A stretch of 64,000 bases of DNA from Hsuehochloa calcarea (GCA_036346395.1 CM070601.1:5587383-5651382); one strand, 5' to 3'. Positions 10,717 to 24,344 are shown, counted from the stretch's first letter. Translations and numbers: made by a program. Notes: a model not told the origin generated them from the sequence alone.

Positions 10717-13434
10717 AACATTTGCCAGTCATGTTATTTCCATTAGACCTAAGACAACAGCCGCTGTATGAACTTCTTGATCTGGGGTGTCTATCGATTA
10801 TTGTAATGGCTATCATGTTCTGTTAACAATGATAGTGGCTGCTAGGGTTTACTGCGCCTCATAGTCTGATTCACAGCCCGATCATCAGTTTATTTCCAGT
10901 AGTATTAAGACCATGTACTGAAAAAAAACACATTATTTCAAGATTTGGTTGCAATGTTTGGATTGTTGGTGCAAGCAAATCGATGATCTTGATGTGATGT
11001 TTTCTGAAACTGCTACTGGTTTTTAGCTTTAGACACAGCGTCTTCTGTTGCTTTTCATTCATCAATTGTTTTGGTTCTCTGAACGTGCCGATGTGAAGGT
11101 TAGTGATAATGTGTTGTGTTATTAAAAGCATGCCAAATCAATTGCATAATCCTAGCTCCCCCAATATAACATTAGCTCACTAAACACAAAATAACGTACC
11201 ATAGCTGTAGCTACCAGGCAAAAGCTAACTGTATTTGATTAAACTTATCATTCGGCCAAATGTGGCTTAAGGTGCCTTTTGAAACGGACGAATTTTTCCT
11301 AATTTTTACAGGAAATAAACTCTTTCTCGTGAAATTAAATTCCGAACGAGTCCCAAAAATTGGTCAAATTTAGTACTGGCACTTCTTGCTTGGTTTTGCT
11401 GGCACTGTCAGCGCGGCAGTAGATTACATGGGCAGCCCAGCAACCTATAGATTCCACCACGTGCGCCGGCAGCGTTTCTCAGGCGTCAGCGAGAATCTTT
11501 TCTTGCAAGTGTACCCTCAGACACACTCCATTAGCTGGTGACCTGATGGGCCCGGAAATGCAGTCTTATTGTCAAAGTTATCTGGATTCCGATCGAGGAA
11601 ACGGTAGAGAGCAGCGCTGTGGTGATATGAGCTGCTCATTTATCCTAGAAAATACTTCATACAGACCAGAGCTCTGTGGTAATCATATGCAACAAAAAAT
11701 GATCTCAGCTCTTCGTAACTCAAACGCACCATCTAGCCAAGTTTAGTGTTATTTATCTCCTAATCTGAATTGTTCCAAACCCTTGTATCCAACGCGTGAG
11801 ACGAAAACAAGAAAGAGGAACAGGAAAATATGCATCTTCACAAGATTCAAATCCTCTGCAATATAGGGTAAATACAGAGAATAAACGATACAATACAGTG
11901 TCTGTGCTACAATATAATTCCTTTCGCACAGTAAAATTGGGTGATATGCTTAAAAAAAAATATTGTAGCACCTAATTATTGTAGTAGGCTCGTATTAGTG
12001 TACCAATACAGTAACTCTCTGCAGTACCACGGATAATCCGGATCCACATTCACATGGAATTCGCGTACTCTCTTCCAAGTGTCCGTTGGTGGCTGCAGCA
12101 CGCCGGGCCGGTGCTACTGTGCACTGTATCACTCAACAGCATCACAACAGTAACAGTACATCCTTGTAAAGACAGATCTGCCCCTCCATTTGATAGATTA
12201 AACCGGAAAATGTAAATTTCACGCTACTACATGTTTTCCTTAGATCGTAAAGTAGCACTTTAAAAACCGTGACTGCGTATTTTCAGTACTAAGAAGCATG
12301 GTGGTTTTAAAAAAACCGACCATTTACATCGATGAGTCAATGGATCAATCGTTAGCATCTGACGGTTTTGAACGACCAACCTACAATTTTCTTCATTCTT
12401 TTATTCACTCATTGCAACCAGTTAATTTTGATGATGTACTATTATGGTTTACATAGCATGTACCATCCAGTCAGCTTGTGCAAGATATTTTTAAGGGTGG
12501 AATAGCATCCTAATTAACTCACAACCTAAGAAGGTCAACTTTAAGGTCTTCTTTAGAACGCAAAATTTTGCAAGGAAAAAATATCATAGAAATCCTATAG
12601 CATTTTATATTCTAAACAAGTCCCACATAAATAGGACTTAAACCTTAGTGTTCACCAGAGATTCAGAGTATCTTAAAACTGGATTATGTATCTAAGAAAA
12701 AAACCTATGAAATATGTAAGGTTATCATAATCGCGATTCGAATTGGATCGGAGGTTCTTCAATGTAATCACGAATCGATAATAGATGTAGAATCTAAGAC
12801 ACTACTTGATTCTACCATCGAAATATTTTTAAAATATACCTTGTATTTTAACACTTCTAAATTTTCAAAGTTACACTTTTAGAGTTTTTGTTTACTAAAA
12901 TGTAGTGCAAGGGAAATATCATTTGTTATTTATGCAAATTATATTATACATGAAAAAAATTAAAAGTAAAAAATTACAATGAAAGAGACATATGCAAACA
13001 ATTATTTATAATAAATCATTAGAATCAGAGAATCGAGTAGGATCGTATAAAATTTTGATCACAATTCTATTAATCAAAATAATATTAAGATTTTATCATA
13101 AGATCGAATCAATCTAATAAATCTGGATAGTAGAAATATATGATCGTGTAACTAGAATCGAGATTACGACGGTGAACCGTTGCTTTTCGTCGATGAATTT
13201 TACACTGATTGATAACGAAATATTCAGATATAGAGGAGCCTCTCACTTTCCCTTTGTCCTGTCGCAAGGGCATATTAGTAAATTGCTGCCCTCCTTTCCT
13301 TTCTCGGGTAACTGTAGTAATTTCTTTCTGAACCCCCCGGGCTTAACAGAACTCGAGAAAGCTCGAAAAGTAAAGCGAGAGAAAGATACACCCATAAAAT
13401 CCAGCAACCAAGAACGAACCAACAAGCCGCGGCG
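10717..13434. other. Intergenic between PAE1 and the GIF gene
   Basis: The first ~200 bases are the likely PAE1 3' UTR. I see no gene in the rest. A MITE-like segment near 12735-13172 is listed separately. The last ~100 bases before 13435 are purine-rich leader sequence of the GIF gene. Confidence 0.5.
12735..13172. mobile_element. Possible MITE with imperfect inverted ends
   Basis: AT-rich, about 440 bp. The left end reads TAATCGCGATTCGAATTGG and the reversed right end reads GTAATCTCGATTCTAGTT, an imperfect inverted match, with GATCG/CGATC motifs recurring inside both ends. No target-site duplication was fixed, so boundaries are approximate. Confidence 0.35.
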
Positions 13435-16400
13435 ATGCAGCAGCCGATGCCCATGCCGCCGCCGCCAGCCGCGGCGGTGCCCGCGGCGGCCGGCATCACC
13501 ACCGAGCAGATCCAAAAGGTTCGATCCGCCCCTCCCTGCTAGGGTTCGCGCCCGAGGAAGATGCTCCCTTTGGCGATTGCTTCGACCAAAAGATCCGATT
13601 TTTTTCGTGTATGATAAGAGAAATATTGGGCCTTTTTGTTCTTTTCTCGCGTTTAGGTAATCACCTTGGAATAGATTCCTCGCTTGAATGCCCTGATTAA
13701 TCGATGAGTTATAGTACATAGGTGGCGCATTTGGAAAGTTAGAGAAGCTTGTTTATGCAATAGGGGCTCCAAACAAAATAAGAGAAGTGGAATTAGACAT
13801 ATAGGGAAGAGAGAGAGAGAAAGGAAATAGGCATATAGGATGATAGGAGGGTGGTTTTCCAGTTGAAATATCACACTTTGATTTAATTTTAATTTTTTTT
13901 TTTGTGAAGGCCACCGGTCGCAGGCAATCGCACGACTAACTGAATCTCGCCAGTTCAATGCGCACTGCCGCTTGCTGGCCTGTGGTCCTCTACCGCTTCT
14001 CGCCAGCCCGTGCTTGCTGTTGCTCTATGGTGCCGCCGCAGACCGGCCCTTGACCCTGTGCCACACACCATGGCTTGCCGACCCAAGGTCACTTCTACCG
14101 TTCCTCACCCTGACGGTCATCGTCCACCGTGTAGCAAGCTGCCGTGCAACACGACTGTCAGACCATGGCCCTCTGTCCCGGGAATGTGCCCTGCTCGCAG
14201 GTGCTCAGTGACCATAATCATACCCCAGACAATTACTCAGCCACCACACAGTGTCGCTTGCGTGCCTATGCTGTGGTGACTGGCAGCTACATTATTAGCT
14301 GCCATGTGATGCCACTTGCCAATCCACGGTAGAGATTGCTGTGTCGGCAGCTGTGATTGTCAAACCGGAAAATTACGGATGAAAATCTATGAATTGAAAA
14401 TAGAAATTTGAATCTCCCCGACCCGCCGGCCTCTACCTATGCTCTCCTGGCCTCTTTGTGACTGGTGCCACTCACCTCGTCGACCGTTGGCTCTTTGCCA
14501 TGGTGGATGAGTGAGTTGGTAGAGATTGATTTTGGGGGGCTAAATTGGGGTGCTTATGCTGCAATCATAACTAAATAATTAAGTGCCATGTTAAGGCAGG
14601 AAACCATTACTTTTGTAGATGTAGGTTGGATTAGCATTGGTGCTGTTCATTTGATAGAGAAATTTTATGTAAAGATCTCAGTGTTGCAACTAGTAAAAAA
14701 AAGTATAATAAAGGGATTCAAATTCCTGCTTGTGGCGCTTAACCGGGCTGTGTTTGTACAACCTGTGTGCACACCTTGACACCCATGTTAAGTGCTATTC
14801 TACTCTTATTCTTTAACTTTGGCATCTGAAATACTTATAATCTTTTTCAAGGAAAGCGTTTTTAAAGCATGGACATGTGGGGGATGATTAGATGTTATGA
14901 GCTTAGCGTGACAGTGGCACCGTAGAGAAATACAGATAACAAGAGTGCAATACCAGTTGACATGGTTGGAAATGTAGACATGCATTTTGAATGCCAACGG
15001 CCGACCATTGGTGGTTTAAGCATTGACAAGCATAGAGATGGATCCCCTTTTTTTTACTAAATGTATGTTTTTCTGCTTTCACAACCTGATCTTGACATAA
15101 ATGTTGCCATTCTACCAGATCAACAGCACTGATGGTAATGTGTCGACATAAAAGAATGCTGCCTGCGATATGTAATGCTATACACCCTTCAGTCCCCTTC
15201 AAATCAGTTACAACAATATCACGCAACACACCATGCAATCTCCATGCTATCCGAACTATGTAGTTGTGGTTGCAACATAAGCACCAAGTTTAACCCCAAA
15301 GGAATCAACCTTTGCCGAATCACTCATCCACCATCCCTCACAATACACTGGTATCCGAAACCTACTACTAAATGGTCAGCATTAACTTAAGCTTGGCTAT
15401 TTCAAGAAACAAACCATGTCGCCACGGTAAAAATGAATAAATCAAGAATTCATTGCAAATAAAACTTCTTGTATAATTCGTACATAGATGTGGAACAGAG
15501 ACAAGGTAAATGGATTATTGAAGATTAATAGATCATATATAAGCCTAGCACTGTACAACTGTAGTATGATCATCAACATTAACTTCAGATTAACTTTTTA
15601 CTAGCACTAATTGAATTTATCTTTTGCAGTATTTGGATGAAAATAAGCAGCTTATTTTGGCCATACTGGAAAATCAGAACCTAGGGAAGTTGGCTGAATG
15701 TGCTCAGTAAGTCACTTGCTAAATTATTTTTTGGAAGGTTTCACTGCTCGATTACCATATGAAATGCTTCTTGTTGGTTTATCGTATTGGTTGACCTTTT
15801 TATTCTGTTTCATGTAAAATAACCTGAAACTGCAATTATCGTCCGTGGTACTGGTACTTCTGCACAGGTAGATTGTATTATGGGGTGTATTATGGTTTCA
15901 TGACATTGCAATAGGTTCACTTTTTTGCCCATTGGAATATGCAAACCCATGAGCCTTGCAATTTGGCTCATAGCCATTTGACCATATTCTGTTAATTCAT
16001 GAGACTAATGATTGCACTGATACGCCTAGCCAGGAACGGTGATTTGTGATCTGTTCATGTATAGTTGTGGCTTCTGAAGTGTTATTGACCTTTTGGAGTA
16101 AATGTTAGTATGTTACTTTACTTGGCTTCCCATTTGATGATCTATGATGGAGAATGGAGATCATGTTCTGCCTGATTTGCTCATGTGGACTGCCTTGCTT
16201 CTTTTAGTGCTCTATAGTCTATCCAGCATAAGATGTTTAGTACATTTTTATTGGCCGGTGGCCGGTGCTCTACAATGGAAATGCGGATTTTGAGCTCAAT
16301 GATTACATTGGAATGGATGAGTAGATTGATCTTCTATCCACTTGTTGCTTTCATTTACGAAGTTTCCGCATCTGTCTTGGAATTTCTTGTTGCTTTATTG

Positions 16401-17507
16401 ATGGCAATTTTAATTTGTTGGTCTTCATGCATTCATGCCTTTGTCATGTAAGAATATATGCATGTCAGTGGGCTGGCATGCAACATAATGCCGTCAAACA
16501 TAAGTTATTTATGGCCCAAGTGAATTCCTATGCCTCGAAATGTTTAGAAGTCAATGTTCTTGGGAGAGAATATGGCATTCAAATTTTTACACCGTCCAGT
16601 GAAGGCAATTCTGCCTAGCTCCATCTTGTTTCGTCTGAAATTATTACTGTCCTGAGGCACAGTATCAATAATCTTAGTATCCTACTACCGTCAGTGCTTT
16701 CGCAGTAGACACTCTTGATATTTCAACAATCTATATAGTTTAACTGTGGGGCTGTCTGAATTTCCTATCCATTGGTGAAGTACCACATTTTGTCCTGCTA
16801 ATTTCAGTTGTCAATTGAGAAGGATACATGAAACATTTGTACTCTGCTTTCTGATGCACTAAATTTACTTCTCTTATCCATAATGTGATCAGCCTATGTA
16901 GATGCATTCTTCCTTCTAAATGAATTTGTAATAGTGCTAATGCATTTAGAATAACAATATGTTTCATGTTCTGAACTTTCAGGTATCAAGCTCAACTCCA
17001 AAAGAATCTCTTGTATCTGGCTGCTATCGCGGACGCCCAACCACCGCAGAACCCTGCAAGTCGCCCTCAGGTTAGTCGTGTTCCAGATGATACTCGCCCT
17101 CTTTGTGCTACATGTACTCAAATTGTTATTTCTGCATACAGATGATGCAGCCTGGTGCCGTGCCAGGTGCAGGTCATTACATGTCTCAAGTACCAATGTT
17201 CCCTCCAAGAACCCCTTTAACCCCACAACAGATGCAAGAGCAGCAGCTTCAGCAGCAGCAAGCTCAGGTTCTTTCTTTCCCTGGCCAGATGGTCATGAGA
17301 CCAGGTACTGTCAACGGCATGCAGCCTATGCAAGCTGACCCCGGCCGTACAGCCGACCTCCAGCCTGCAGCACCCGGCCCGGCAGACGTGCGAGGAAACA
17401 AGCAGGACGTGATGGCTGGGGCCAGCTCGGAGCCTTCTGGCACTGAGAGCCACAAGAGCGCCGGAGCGGATAATGAGGCGGGTGGCGATGTAGCAGAAAA
17501 ATCCTAA
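13435..17507 (+). CDS. GIF2: GRF-interacting factor (SSXT/SNH co-activator), four exons
   Basis: GIF proteins are transcriptional co-activators that bind GROWTH-REGULATING FACTORs and recruit SWI/SNF remodellers, promoting leaf and flower growth. Exons: 13435-13518, 15630-15706, 16983-17070, 17142-17507. They total 615 nt, a 204-residue protein with no frame breaks. The SNH domain spans about residues 21-75 (ITTEQIQKYLDENKQLI, ILENQNLGKLAECAQYQAQL, QKNLLYLAAIADAQP). It is followed by a Met/Gln/Pro-rich segment (MMQPGAVPGAGHYMSQVPM) and a poly-Q stretch (QQMQEQQLQQQQAQ), then a Ser/Glu/Gly-rich tail ending AEKS. Intron 1 (2.1 kb) holds repetitive GC-rich filler around 13900-14350. Rice has related copies on chr 11 and chr 12; GIF2 is my best match from the neighbours, not proven. 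Confidence 0.92.
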
Positions 17508-18452
17508 GCTGTTAATGAGTGTTAGGGTGAATAATGCCATGTATACTACCAACGCAAAGAAAGAAAGCCCCTCTGCTCGTGGATGACAACTAGTAGTCGT
17601 TACCAATTTACCTGTGTCTTAGAAGACTCGATCTTATCGGTCTTGTAGAACAAAATTTAGAGTGATGATGTAATCTGTCCGAGATTGTAATCTCATTCTA
17701 CATTGTTGTAGCCATTATGGAATAATTTGCCAGTCTATTGTTCCAGATAATTATCCTTCTGTTTGCCCGCTAATATAACGGTTAGTGTAATGGAGTATTT
17801 TCTCGGACAAGTGAATGCCGTTTCGCAAAGCTTGTTTGTTCACATAATCATACGTTCGTATAATCTTAGCGTGAGATTGAGCCTATATGTAAGCTCAGGA
17901 AATGGTAAAGAACGTGCTTAAATTTTTCCAGTATTTTGTAGGGAAGCATGTGAGGTAATACAATTTACATCATCATTTCAGCAATACCAGCAACTATCTT
18001 GTACACTCAAATATCAGTGAAAATCGTACACAGTAAGAAGGAACAAGCGCCTGCATGACAGGAAGGAATGCATCATCATGCCCCAGCTTACGGTCAGCCA
18101 ACATTGGCAGCTATGAGATGCATGTCATTCACGATTGAACCAGCAGCAAGATGCTAACCAAAAAGGTCGCATCAAAATAAATTCTGCTAGGCAAGGAAAT
18201 AACTATCAATACATAAATAATAGAGATGTTTCCTTTCTGACAGCAACTCCCAAGTGACAATGGAAAACAAAAACAATTAAACAAAACTTCTCATTTTTCA
18301 GTACATCACAAAAACTGGGCTGAGCATGCACAACTTCAACATTGGTAATGTGCTTTTAATCGCAATATCTTAGAACGGTCTTTTCCTCACACCCACATTC
18401 AAACAATGTAAGCCCTTTCTAAAATGACTACCATCGTTATTTCCTGAGATGA
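17508..18452. other. Convergent 3' ends of GIF and the A49 gene
   Basis: The first part is the likely GIF 3' UTR, with AATAAT-type signals near 17720. The last part is the likely 3' UTR of the minus-strand A49 gene. No other gene is seen. Confidence 0.5.
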
Positions 18453-21236
18453 TTACCGTCGCCGCCTTCTCCTTGTAACTTCTTGGGAGAACTTGAGGGG
18501 GGCAGGAAGTGTTATTATGGTGGGTTTAAAGGCATCTGACACAGACTTGCATCCCAACTGCTCATAATATGGTTTAAGCATCTTGCGGGTCATTTTCAAG
18601 TCCATACATATATCTGTAGGATCAGATCTGAAGTCATCGGCAAAAAGTGTGATTACCAAGATGTAATTGATCAGAAGCTCGTGTCTCTCTGTCGACAAGG
18701 CACTAGACCCTGGTTCTGTAAACATCAGCAGCAGCTTACGATATACAGCCTGTGGAATCACTGGTCCATGGCTAGCCTGGTTTTCCTTTCTGTGCTTCTT
18801 GGTCATGGAGCTGTTCCATGCCAACAAAGACAGATGTGTGATGTAGGACAGTACCCAAGCAAGCCTCTCCTTATCTTCACCCTGAAGCAAAATAAGACAA
18901 AACGTACTGCTTTTAGATCACATGGAATAAGTGAGGCAACTCTACAAATACACCTTCTTAACTGAATTTAGCAAGAGATAAGGCAAACAGTTGGTTGCCA
19001 TCATTTTGGCAGCCATACTCTGTAAAATGTCTAAAGGGGAAAACATGGAGATCAGTGGCATTCTACATGGCATCATTGCACCCTAGTAGTGTGTACTATC
19101 CAAGTATTACAACAGTAAGAATATTAGCTCAACAGCATAAACTGCCTAAGGATCCATTGTAAACAGTTCCATTACACACAAAAAAACATCATTTTCTTAT
19201 TTTCCTTTCATCATCCTGGTTTAGTCTAGAATAAAATTTCCTTGTTCTAATAAGCTGGATACTATTATGAGCATGCAGTAATTGAAAACAAAATGAAAGC
19301 TTGCAAGCACCAAATAACAAGAAAACCCATATAGAAAATCATCAGTATTTACCTGAAGCTCCTGTAACTTATTCACACGATTCGAAACAAAACTCCCATA
19401 TAGCCTTTTGAAGAAAATTATCCTATTTCTAAATGTCCCACAATATCTAAAAGGTGTGGCCGTACATTCTTTGGAATGATCTCATAAAAAAGATATGCCT
19501 TTTCTGATGTATCTGCAGCAGGATCATAAGGTGGAATGTTCCGAACAATTATTGATGCCTGACCGTCAGTGGCATCCGCATTGGTCTCGGACTTTCCAAG
19601 GTCAAGGTCCAAATAAGCAGAAGGGTCATTCCTTTGTTCATTTAATGACCTCCTCTTATTATCCTGCAAGGAATACATAGCTTCAATCAAATGAAACCAC
19701 AGATGTACCCCAAACTGTAAGCATTAAGCATGCCAGATTATCACTTTGTTATGCTCCAAGATTGGAGAAAAAGGGAAGAAATTGTATTTGTAGCCCTGTA
19801 GGCACCTCTGTTACATCATGAGAATGATTATGACCCATGTAAAAGGGAAAATGTTATGGTTCATGCCTGCGACGATTCTGCATAATCAAATTTTTTTTTA
19901 ACTTTAAACCACTGGTTTACATATCCAACAAAATATTTTCTTATTACGTGAAAAAGGAAAAGCCAAATTTATATAGATGAGCAGAAAAAATCTAACAGAA
20001 AATCATACTAGCTTCACGACAGTTCATCTTAAACCTCTTCCCATGATTACAAAAGAAAAAAAAAGGAGCATAGAGGCATCACTTCATTCATGCCCCTTTT
20101 GTTCTATGAGCTTTACCAACTTCACAGTTCAAGCCCACACCATGGCATGAGATGCAATTTAATAAAATATGTTCCCAAATACAGTAAACAGCAAGCTAGT
20201 AAACCTATAACACAGACATACTGAGTCCTTGTCTTTCTTCGCTCCATATGCCCGGGTAAGATCTTGCATCTTCAATTCAGCACTTGTTGCAGACGAACGC
20301 TTCTGCTGCTGCCTCAGAAAGCTGAGAATGTGCTGGTTGCTGCACTTCAAAATGTGGCTCTAGCCTCAGAATCTGTTTGCAAATACAAACGTCCATAACA
20401 ATGTTACATATCCTTCAATGCAAATGTTATTTGAACTAAAAAATTTAGATCCTTTTTCAAATAATTTACACCATTATAATGGTTATATTCACACAAAGAA
20501 AGTTCCTTTGTAAAAGTTCAGAGACCATCTCATCATACCATATCACTTGAACCAGTAACACGAGCAACAAGAACTCGCAGCTTCACAGCCACTGTGCTAA
20601 AATCCTAAACTATGCTAGTAACGTTAAAAGTTAAAATCCCAACCAATTGCAGTGTTTTTCCGATTAAGGAGGAAAACCATACACCAATTGCAAAAAATGC
20701 TAATAACATAACGCATTTATTGTTCCTTTGAGCCAGTATATTAGTACTCGAAACAAGAATTGCTTTACAAAAAAAAACTAGAATTATTTAAACACCGCGT
20801 GATAATACCCATTTCACTTCGACAAATAACAAAAAAAGATCGAATTTTTGGTGGCATTGGATGGGACGCTCACCTTGTTGGCGGCGATGGGGACGACCTT
20901 GAGGGTGCCGGAGGCCTTGTCGAGAACGCCGAGGGCGTAGCCGCAAAGCTGCGACGTGACGGCCTCGCCGGCGTAGCTCCGGCCGACGAAGTCGGGTCCT
21001 CCACCAGGGGCGCCGACCACGAGTTCGATGCGGCTGGGATGCTTCTCGTGGCGTAACAGCTGCGCGCGGGGGTGATCGCCGGCGGCGAGGGGGTCGTAGC
21101 CGGTGGGGAAGTAGGCGACGACGGCGGCGCCGGTGAGGGAGGCGTCGACGGTGACGTCGATGGCCTTGCGCTTCTTGGAGTGCTTCTTCTTGGAGGAGGC
21201 AGAGGGGGACGGGGCTAGGGTTTGGTGGTCCGCCAT
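18453..21236 (-). CDS. RPA49: RNA polymerase I subunit A49-like, five exons
   Basis: A49 helps RNA polymerase I start and elongate rRNA transcription in the nucleolus. Exons, in transcript order: 21236-20874, 20372-20222, 19663-19353, 19019-18954, 18881-18453. Exon 1 begins MADHQTLAPSPSASSKKKHS, with a Lys-rich nuclear-localisation stretch, then the dimerisation-like part (VVAYFPTGYDPL, LCGYALGVLDKASGTLKVVP). Exon 2 has ILRLEPHFEVQQ and LTRAYGAKKDKDS. Exon 3 has AYLFYEIIPKNVRPHLLDIV and, in another frame, FFKRLYGSFVSNRVNKLQEL. The last exon carries DLKMTRKMLKPYYEQLGC, typical of A49 C-termini, and ends in poly-Arg. The frame shifts in exon 2 (about 20311-20322) and exon 3 (about 19421-19431). 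Both flanking segments are conserved, so these look like small indels rather than introns. Exon lengths (151 and 311 nt) fit one indel each. Confidence 0.85.
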
Positions 21237-21247
21237 TGGAGACGGCT

Positions 21248-21354
21248 CTAGGGTTTTGGAGGTCGTCAATGTCTAGGGTTTTGGAGGTCGTCAATGTCTA
21301 GGGTTTTGTTGCTTACGACTTTCGAGGGAGAGGGAGAGGGAGAGGGAGAGGGAG
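21248..21354 (-). promoter_or_regulatory. Telo-box tandem repeat and GA tract in the A49 leader
   Basis: A 25-bp unit starting CTAGGGTTTTGGAGG repeats 2.5 times (unit starts at 21248, 21273 and 21298). On the gene's strand each copy carries AAACCCTAG, a telo-box-like motif known from plant ribosome-biogenesis promoters. A (GGGAGA)n tract follows at about 21325-21354. It lies just upstream of the ATG, fitting a Pol I subunit gene. Confidence 0.6.
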
Positions 21355-22796
21355 ATTACAATTTTGCGTGCAAGACCTCCAATAAATTTGTATTTACATT
21401 TTAAATTATTGTTTCACATTGGTACATTTTGGATTGCCTTTTGTTTTGAGATACATTGGATATCTAAGGGGCACATCATCTATTCATCATCTCATCTCCT
21501 TCATAATTCAATAATTAGCAATAATTTTTCAGAGTTTTTTTCCCCTTTTTGTTGTGTAGTAAGTCCATGTAAGTAAATGAGAACAACTGCAGACTGCAGA
21601 GTCCGCCCATTGCGGCCAAACTCTATACAAAACTTGCTTCAAAACTTGTGTAGAACGGTAGTTGGGAGCCAGTCATAACCAAAGGTCCAACAGAAGTATG
21701 AGCACTCGAGCAGTGTAGTTGTGTAGAACGATAGTTGGGAGTCATAACCAGAGGTCAAGAAGAAGCAATTGTGGTTTTGTATATGAGCAGTGTTAGTAGC
21801 TTCAAGCACAGCGACACAGTGGCGGAACCAGGATTTCAACCCTGTGAGGTCAATTCTTATAAAAAATTTATTATTTTTTTAATTTTGCATGACTTTTTTT
21901 AATTTATATTGAATGATTTTGTGTAAAAGCTTTATATTGAATGGCTTCGCCACTACAGCGAGATAGAGGAAGCGAGCATATGTGCTTTTCTACGTGACGG
22001 TAGCATGCTGCAATTCTTGGAACGACCGCACAATCTAGCCATTACTACCACTTTCTACGCGTCACAATTTGTCTCAAAGTTGTCTAGAAGCAAAACGATA
22101 GTTTTTCTTTTGAGATTACAATCATAATCAACCAAAGATTAAAAAAAAGCACAAAGAGTGTTTTTTACTGCATAATTAATTTTTTCAGACCAATATAATT
22201 TATTCAATACATTCAATACCAGTGCTTTGCTACGGATTAAAAAAAATCATAATTCCACTATGTCGGGTTCTCAACTTATTATTATGCTCAGCGATGCGAT
22301 TTGGGCTGCCATGCCCCGCTCACTGATCCAACGAACGCCAAAGAGGGTAGGAAGAACGGACGACCACTAAGTCTAATTTTTAAATAGTAGAGATAAGAGG
22401 GAGCAAATCAATATAAGAACTCAGAAAAAGGAAAGAAGGAGAGCAAAGCCCAAACTACATGAGAGCCAAACTATATAAGCCTCGATCGGCACCCATTTGC
22501 GGCCCACGCAAAAGATTCGGTCCATTATCGGCACACGCTATGTGTGCACATCGGACGATCCAAATGTTTTTGAGTATTCGCGTGACTGTCCCTAACCGTG
22601 AGCCTTTTCCTTTTTGATACGCCGCTGGATCATTCTTTTCACGCCCTCGCATCTTTCCTTATATTACAATGAGGTCCTTGTTACCTCCTCCTGCTATTTT
22701 TCAGCTATACATGCCCCTCAGATGTCTTGTTTTATTACAAATAGGTCCCTGTACTTTTATCAACCCCTTTTTATCTTACAAGTTACAACAAAGTCC
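21355..22796. other. Intergenic upstream of the A49 gene
   Basis: No gene is seen. It contains a 139-bp hAT-like MITE (separate entry). A first copy of a short motif (ACAAATAGGTCCCTGTAC) at about 22739 heralds the direct repeats that follow. Confidence 0.5.
21817..21955. mobile_element. hAT-like MITE, 139 bp
   Basis: The ends are CAGTGGCGGAACC and, reversed, TAGTGGCGAAGCC, a typical hAT-type inverted terminus. They are flanked by CAGCGACA (21809-21816) and CAGCGAGA (21956-21963), an 8-bp target duplication with one mismatch. The inside is AT-rich and non-coding. Confidence 0.65.
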
Positions 22797-23122
22797 TAAC
22801 ATTTTGTTTTACTACAAACAGGTCCCTATACTTTTATCAAGCCCTTTTTATCTTACAAGTTACAACGAGCCCTAACGGAGCTTATACATTTTTGGTTTGC
22901 ACCCCCTGTATTATTCAATTTCGTGTCCACTTACAATTTGGTCCTTTGAACTTTTTTTTTCTTTAGGAACATACATGCATGAAGCCCTATTATGCTTTCT
23001 CTTGCGATAAAGACTCTTGTATACTTACATTCCAAAATATCTCCATCAAGCACATAACATTGTGCATGAGATCAATTTCTCCAAAATATTTCTTTGTTTT
23101 CCTTAAATAGTCGATAACCGAG
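22797..23122 (+). repeat. Direct repeat, copy 1 (about 326 bp)
   Basis: It matches 24345-24520 followed by 32082-32250. Shared landmarks are TTACAAGTTACAACGA, CACCCCCTG(T/A)ATTATTCAA, TTACATTCCAAAATATCTCC and CATAACATTGTGCATGAG. It starts with an internal short repeat (TTTTATTACAAATAGG type) that also occurs at 22732. It could be an LTR of a degenerate non-autonomous element or a segmental duplication; no clear PBS follows. Confidence 0.7.
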
Positions 23123-24344
23123 CTTCCTTCTGCTTAAATGGAGGTCGGTTTCACTGACGGAGGTCGGACACGTCGACATGTTTGGTTTGTTCCCTTCGAT
23201 TTGGCGACATGTTTTTTGGGTTGTACGATTTCGATGTGTTTCTTGGCCCTGCGATCTGTGTGCGTCGTCATTTCACACGCCTTTCTTTTCGCCGCCGTCC
23301 GATCCTTCGCTTCTTCCGTGGCTCCGCCGTTGTTGCGCGGCCTTCGCTTGTACCGCTTCTCCGTCTGGTTGCGACATGTCCACTCTGGCTTGTTTTGAAC
23401 TGCCACGTTGTTGCCTCGGCTCGGCACGTGTGCATGGCGGGGGCCATAGCCTCCTGATGCTACGTTGCTTTAGCACTTCCGTCGCTTGGTCTTCGGCTCT
23501 TTCACCTCGACTCCTCGAGTGTGTCGTCACTTTCGCGTCTTCGTCCTTGTCACCTAGTGGTCTTTCCCGTTTGGCTCGCTACAATAGTTTGTCTGCTTCG
23601 TCGCTCGAGCGCCCATCTTCTTTCTCTTTCATCGTTCCTACTTTCTTCCGCGCCTGTCGTGTTCTTCCTGATCTCCCATTTTTCCGCGTGTTGTTCTTCC
23701 CTTCTCCGTTCTTTCCCCTTGTTTCGGTGGTTTCCTTCTTTTGCTATTCCTGTCGAGTTCTTGTTTCTAGATCGGGAGCTTGGTTGCCTTTCCCATTTGG
23801 CTTGCTACAACGGGGTGTCTGCTCTGTCGCTCTATCACTCCATCTTTTTTTCATTTCCTTTTCCTTTTCCTTTGCTCTTGCTTTCTTCCGTGCCTTTCTT
23901 GTTTTTCCTCAACCCCCATTTGGATCTTGGGTTTTTGCATCAACGCTTTTGCTTTTTTTACCACGTTTATTCGGTCGTATTCTCTGCTACTTTCCTTAGT
24001 TTTTTTACCCTCGTTCCCTAAAGCAACTCTGTTGTGGATCTGGATGTATAAGCTCCTTGTCCGAACTTTGTTTTTCCCCTTTCTTTGTTCCCTATTGTTA
24101 TATGACTATTTATACGCTCTCCTTTTCTATTTCTTTCCATCTTTGACGTTTCAATCGTTCGTTCGCTCACCTCCTCCAATGCTCCAACTTCCTTCTATAT
24201 CTTTCTTCCTTTCTTAATCTCTACTTTTCTATCTCTTCCTAAACTCCGCTTTGCGCATTTCCTTCTTACCTTTTCAGTTGAAACTCCGCTTTGCTCATTT
24301 CCTTCTTACCTTTTCAGTTGCTCTTACCTCTTTCTATTGTTCCC
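23123..24344. other. Pyrimidine-rich spacer between the direct repeats
   Basis: The plus strand is strongly T/C-rich. Long open frames (for example 23178-23999, 273 residues) result from this composition and are Phe/Leu/Ser/Cys-rich with no domain. A ~40-bp unit (AAACTCCGCTTTGCGCATTT...) is tandemly duplicated at about 24241-24320. No gene is supported. Confidence 0.5.

Noticed and set aside
23178..23999. 273-residue plus-strand frame
   Set aside because: The Phe/Leu/Ser/Cys-rich product arises from pyrimidine-rich DNA; several overlapping frames are equally long and no domain is seen.
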